Source of the DNA: Lysobacteraceae bacterium | GTDB lineage: Bacteria > Pseudomonadota > Gammaproteobacteria > Xanthomonadales > Xanthomonadaceae | DNA length: 14,187 bases | Direction: 5' to 3' | Assembly: GCA_017990865.1 (NCBI GenBank) | Contig: JAGNNB010000030.1 | Location: 1-14,187 of the forward strand | Part shown: positions 13,005 to 14,187 of the stretch, piece by piece | Position numbering within the stretch: position 1 is the first letter of the stretch | Layout: every line of letters begins with the position of its first letter | Position numbers and translations under genes: made by a program | Notes under the pieces: model-generated | The model's database searches: none | What the model was told of the DNA's origin: nothing | The model's input: only the letters and a program-made list of their open reading frames with translations

Positions 13005-13047
13005 CGATAGTACGATAAAAATTATCGTATCGAGTGCGAATTTGACA
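13005..13047. promoter_or_regulatory. divergent promoter region with operator palindrome
   Basis: TACGATAAAAATTATCGTA (13011-13029) is a perfect 8-bp inverted repeat around AAA, flanked by further CGATA/TATCG half-sites (13005-13009, 13028-13032). On the minus strand, CTGTCA, 17 bases, then GATAAT (complement of 13019-13024) makes a plausible -35/-10 pair for the Lrp-type gene, with the -10 inside the palindrome. On the plus strand TTGACA (13042-13047) could be the -35 of the amidohydrolase gene, though no good -10 is seen. Another CGATA lies at 13061-13065. Confidence 0.6.
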
Positions 13048-13103
13048 GGAATAATCGGGACGATACGGCAAAATTTCTCGACTCCCGAACAGGCTCACGC
13101 CCC

Positions 13104-14187
13104 ATGATCAAACCCATCCTTGTCTCCCTCCTCGTCGCGGCGGGCTGTATGCCGTCGCCGCCCGTGCGAGCGGCGGGTCCGGAACAGCCGGCGATCGCGA
13201 TCGAGCATGTCACCGTCCTGCCGATGACGGTCGACGGCGCGGTGCTGCGCGACGCGACGGTGGTGATCGAGAAGGGGAGGATCGTTGCGCTTGAAGGCCC
13301 GATCCCCGCCGGCGCCAAGCGCATCGACGGCAAAGGCAAATGGCTGATTCCGGGTCTGACGGACATGCACGTCCACGTGGAAGCCGATGGCTCCTTGCGC
13401 CCGAAGCGATATCCGATGGAAGCGCCGTCGATCTTTTTCGACACGCAAGACATCATGACGCCCTACATCGCCAATGGGGTGACGCAGATCTTCAACTTGG
13501 ACGCTCAGCCCGGCGCGTTCGCGCAACGCAACCAGGTCGAGAAAGGCGAGGTATTCGGGCCGCATATGGCGTTGGCCGCAGTGATCAATGGCGGTCAATC
13601 GCAGGGGCGTATCGCGGAGACGCCTTCGGATGGCCGTCAGGCCGTTCGTAGCGCCAAAGCCGAGGGCTACGAATTCATCAAAGTGTATTCCGGGCTCAAT
13701 GTCGAGACGTTCGCGGCGATCGTCGACGAAGCGAACAAGCAAGGATTGAAAACGGTCGGGCATATCCCGGATGCGTTCGAGGGAAAACTCGAGAGCGCAT
13801 TCGTGCCGAATTTCGGCATGGTCGCGCATGCCGAGGAATTCTCGAAGCATTCCGCGGACTTCACCGACGAGGACGCGAAACGTTTCGCGGCGCTCGCCAA
13901 GCGCAACGGCACCTGGGTCACGCCGACGTTGACGGTGATGAAATGGATCGCCAGCGAAACGCGCTCGCTCGACGAATTGCGGGCGTCGCCCAACCTCCAA
14001 TACGTCCACCCCTTGCTGCAGAGCAAGTGGCTCACGGCGAATCGCTACAACAAAAATTCGACGCCCGAACTGACCGCGTACTTCGAACGCATGGTCGAGT
14101 TCCACACGCGGCTGGTGCGCGCGCTCAAGGTAGCAGGCGTTCCGATCGTCGCCGGAACCGACACGCTGACCTCGGGCGTCGTCGCGG
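13104..14187 (+). CDS. exported metal-dependent amidohydrolase (3' end outside window)
   Basis: 361 residues are visible from ATG 13104; the gene runs off the window. The N-terminus MIKPILVSLLVAAGCMPSPP is an export signal: either a lipoprotein signal (Cys15, although the -3 position is Ala) or a Sec signal cut near residue 23. The amidohydrolase/imidazolonepropionase-like TIM-barrel signatures are present in order: the small beta-sandwich with WLIPGLTDMHVHVEAD, metal ligands His89 and His91, Lys193 in FIKVYS (likely the carboxylated bridging lysine), His220 in TVGHIPDA, His242 in VAHAEE and Asp353 in AGTDT. It should be a zinc hydrolase of amide or peptide-like bonds acting in the periplasm; such exported members include prolidase-like enzymes, but the substrate cannot be assigned. 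It is divergent from the Lrp-type regulator. Confidence 0.88.
   Translation, partial: MIKPILVSLLVAAGCMPSPPVRAAGPEQPAIAIEHVTVLPMTVDGAVLRDATVVIEKGRIVALEGPIPAGAKRIDGKGKWLIPGLTDMHVHVEADGSLRPKRYPMEAPSIFFDTQDIMTPYIANGVTQIFNLDAQPGAFAQRNQVEKGEVFGPHMALAAVINGGQSQGRIAETPSDGRQAVRSAKAEGYEFIKVYSGLNVETFAAIVDEANKQGLKTVGHIPDAFEGKLESAFVPNFGMVAHAEEFSKHSADFTDEDAKRFAALAKRNGTWVTPTLTVMKWIASETRSLDELRASPNLQYVHPLLQSKWLTANRYNKNSTPELTAYFERMVEFHTRLVRALKVAGVPIVAGTDTLTSGVVA

Overview
The window is GC-rich, densely coded bacterial DNA. The end of an hrpA-type helicase gene, an ECF sigma factor paired with a TPR-bearing Ser/Thr kinase, an Lrp/AsnC regulator and a REP-like repeat pair fit a gammaproteobacterium of the Xanthomonadales (Lysobacter/Luteimonas/Xanthomonas relatives). 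That placement is an inference from gene types and composition.

Layout. 2-1030 (+): C-terminal part of HrpA. 1169-4528 (+): a two-gene unit of an ECF sigma factor (TIGR02999/ECF43-like) and a transmembrane Ser/Thr kinase with C-terminal TPRs, a likely signalling pair. 4748-10768 (-): three tandem paralogues (610, 572 and 603 aa) of a secreted protein family I do not recognise. Each has a Sec signal peptide, four conserved cysteines and what looks like a fourfold internal repeat of a beta-rich domain, and each has its own ribosome binding site, long leader and shared upstream CGATAA-type element. 10769-11129: a 361-bp divergent intergenic region. 11130-12314 (+): three tandem copies of a small secreted four-cysteine protein (83, 83 and 90 aa), start codons exactly 456 bp apart, with almost identical 204-bp spacers. 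12315-12514: a 10-bp tandem repeat and an inverted pair of REP-like sequences. 12515-13000 (-): Lrp/AsnC-family regulator with a strong palindrome over its probable promoter. 13104-14187 (+): start of an exported amidohydrolase, cut by the window end.

The part most likely to be undescribed is 4748-12314: two unrelated families of exported cysteine-containing proteins, each tandemly triplicated, facing away from each other across one control region. I cannot assign a function to either. The sigma/kinase pair and the Lrp-type regulator flank the block and are candidates for its regulators, but only short shared motifs near the promoters support this. No tRNA, rRNA, CRISPR array, transposase or prophage gene was seen.
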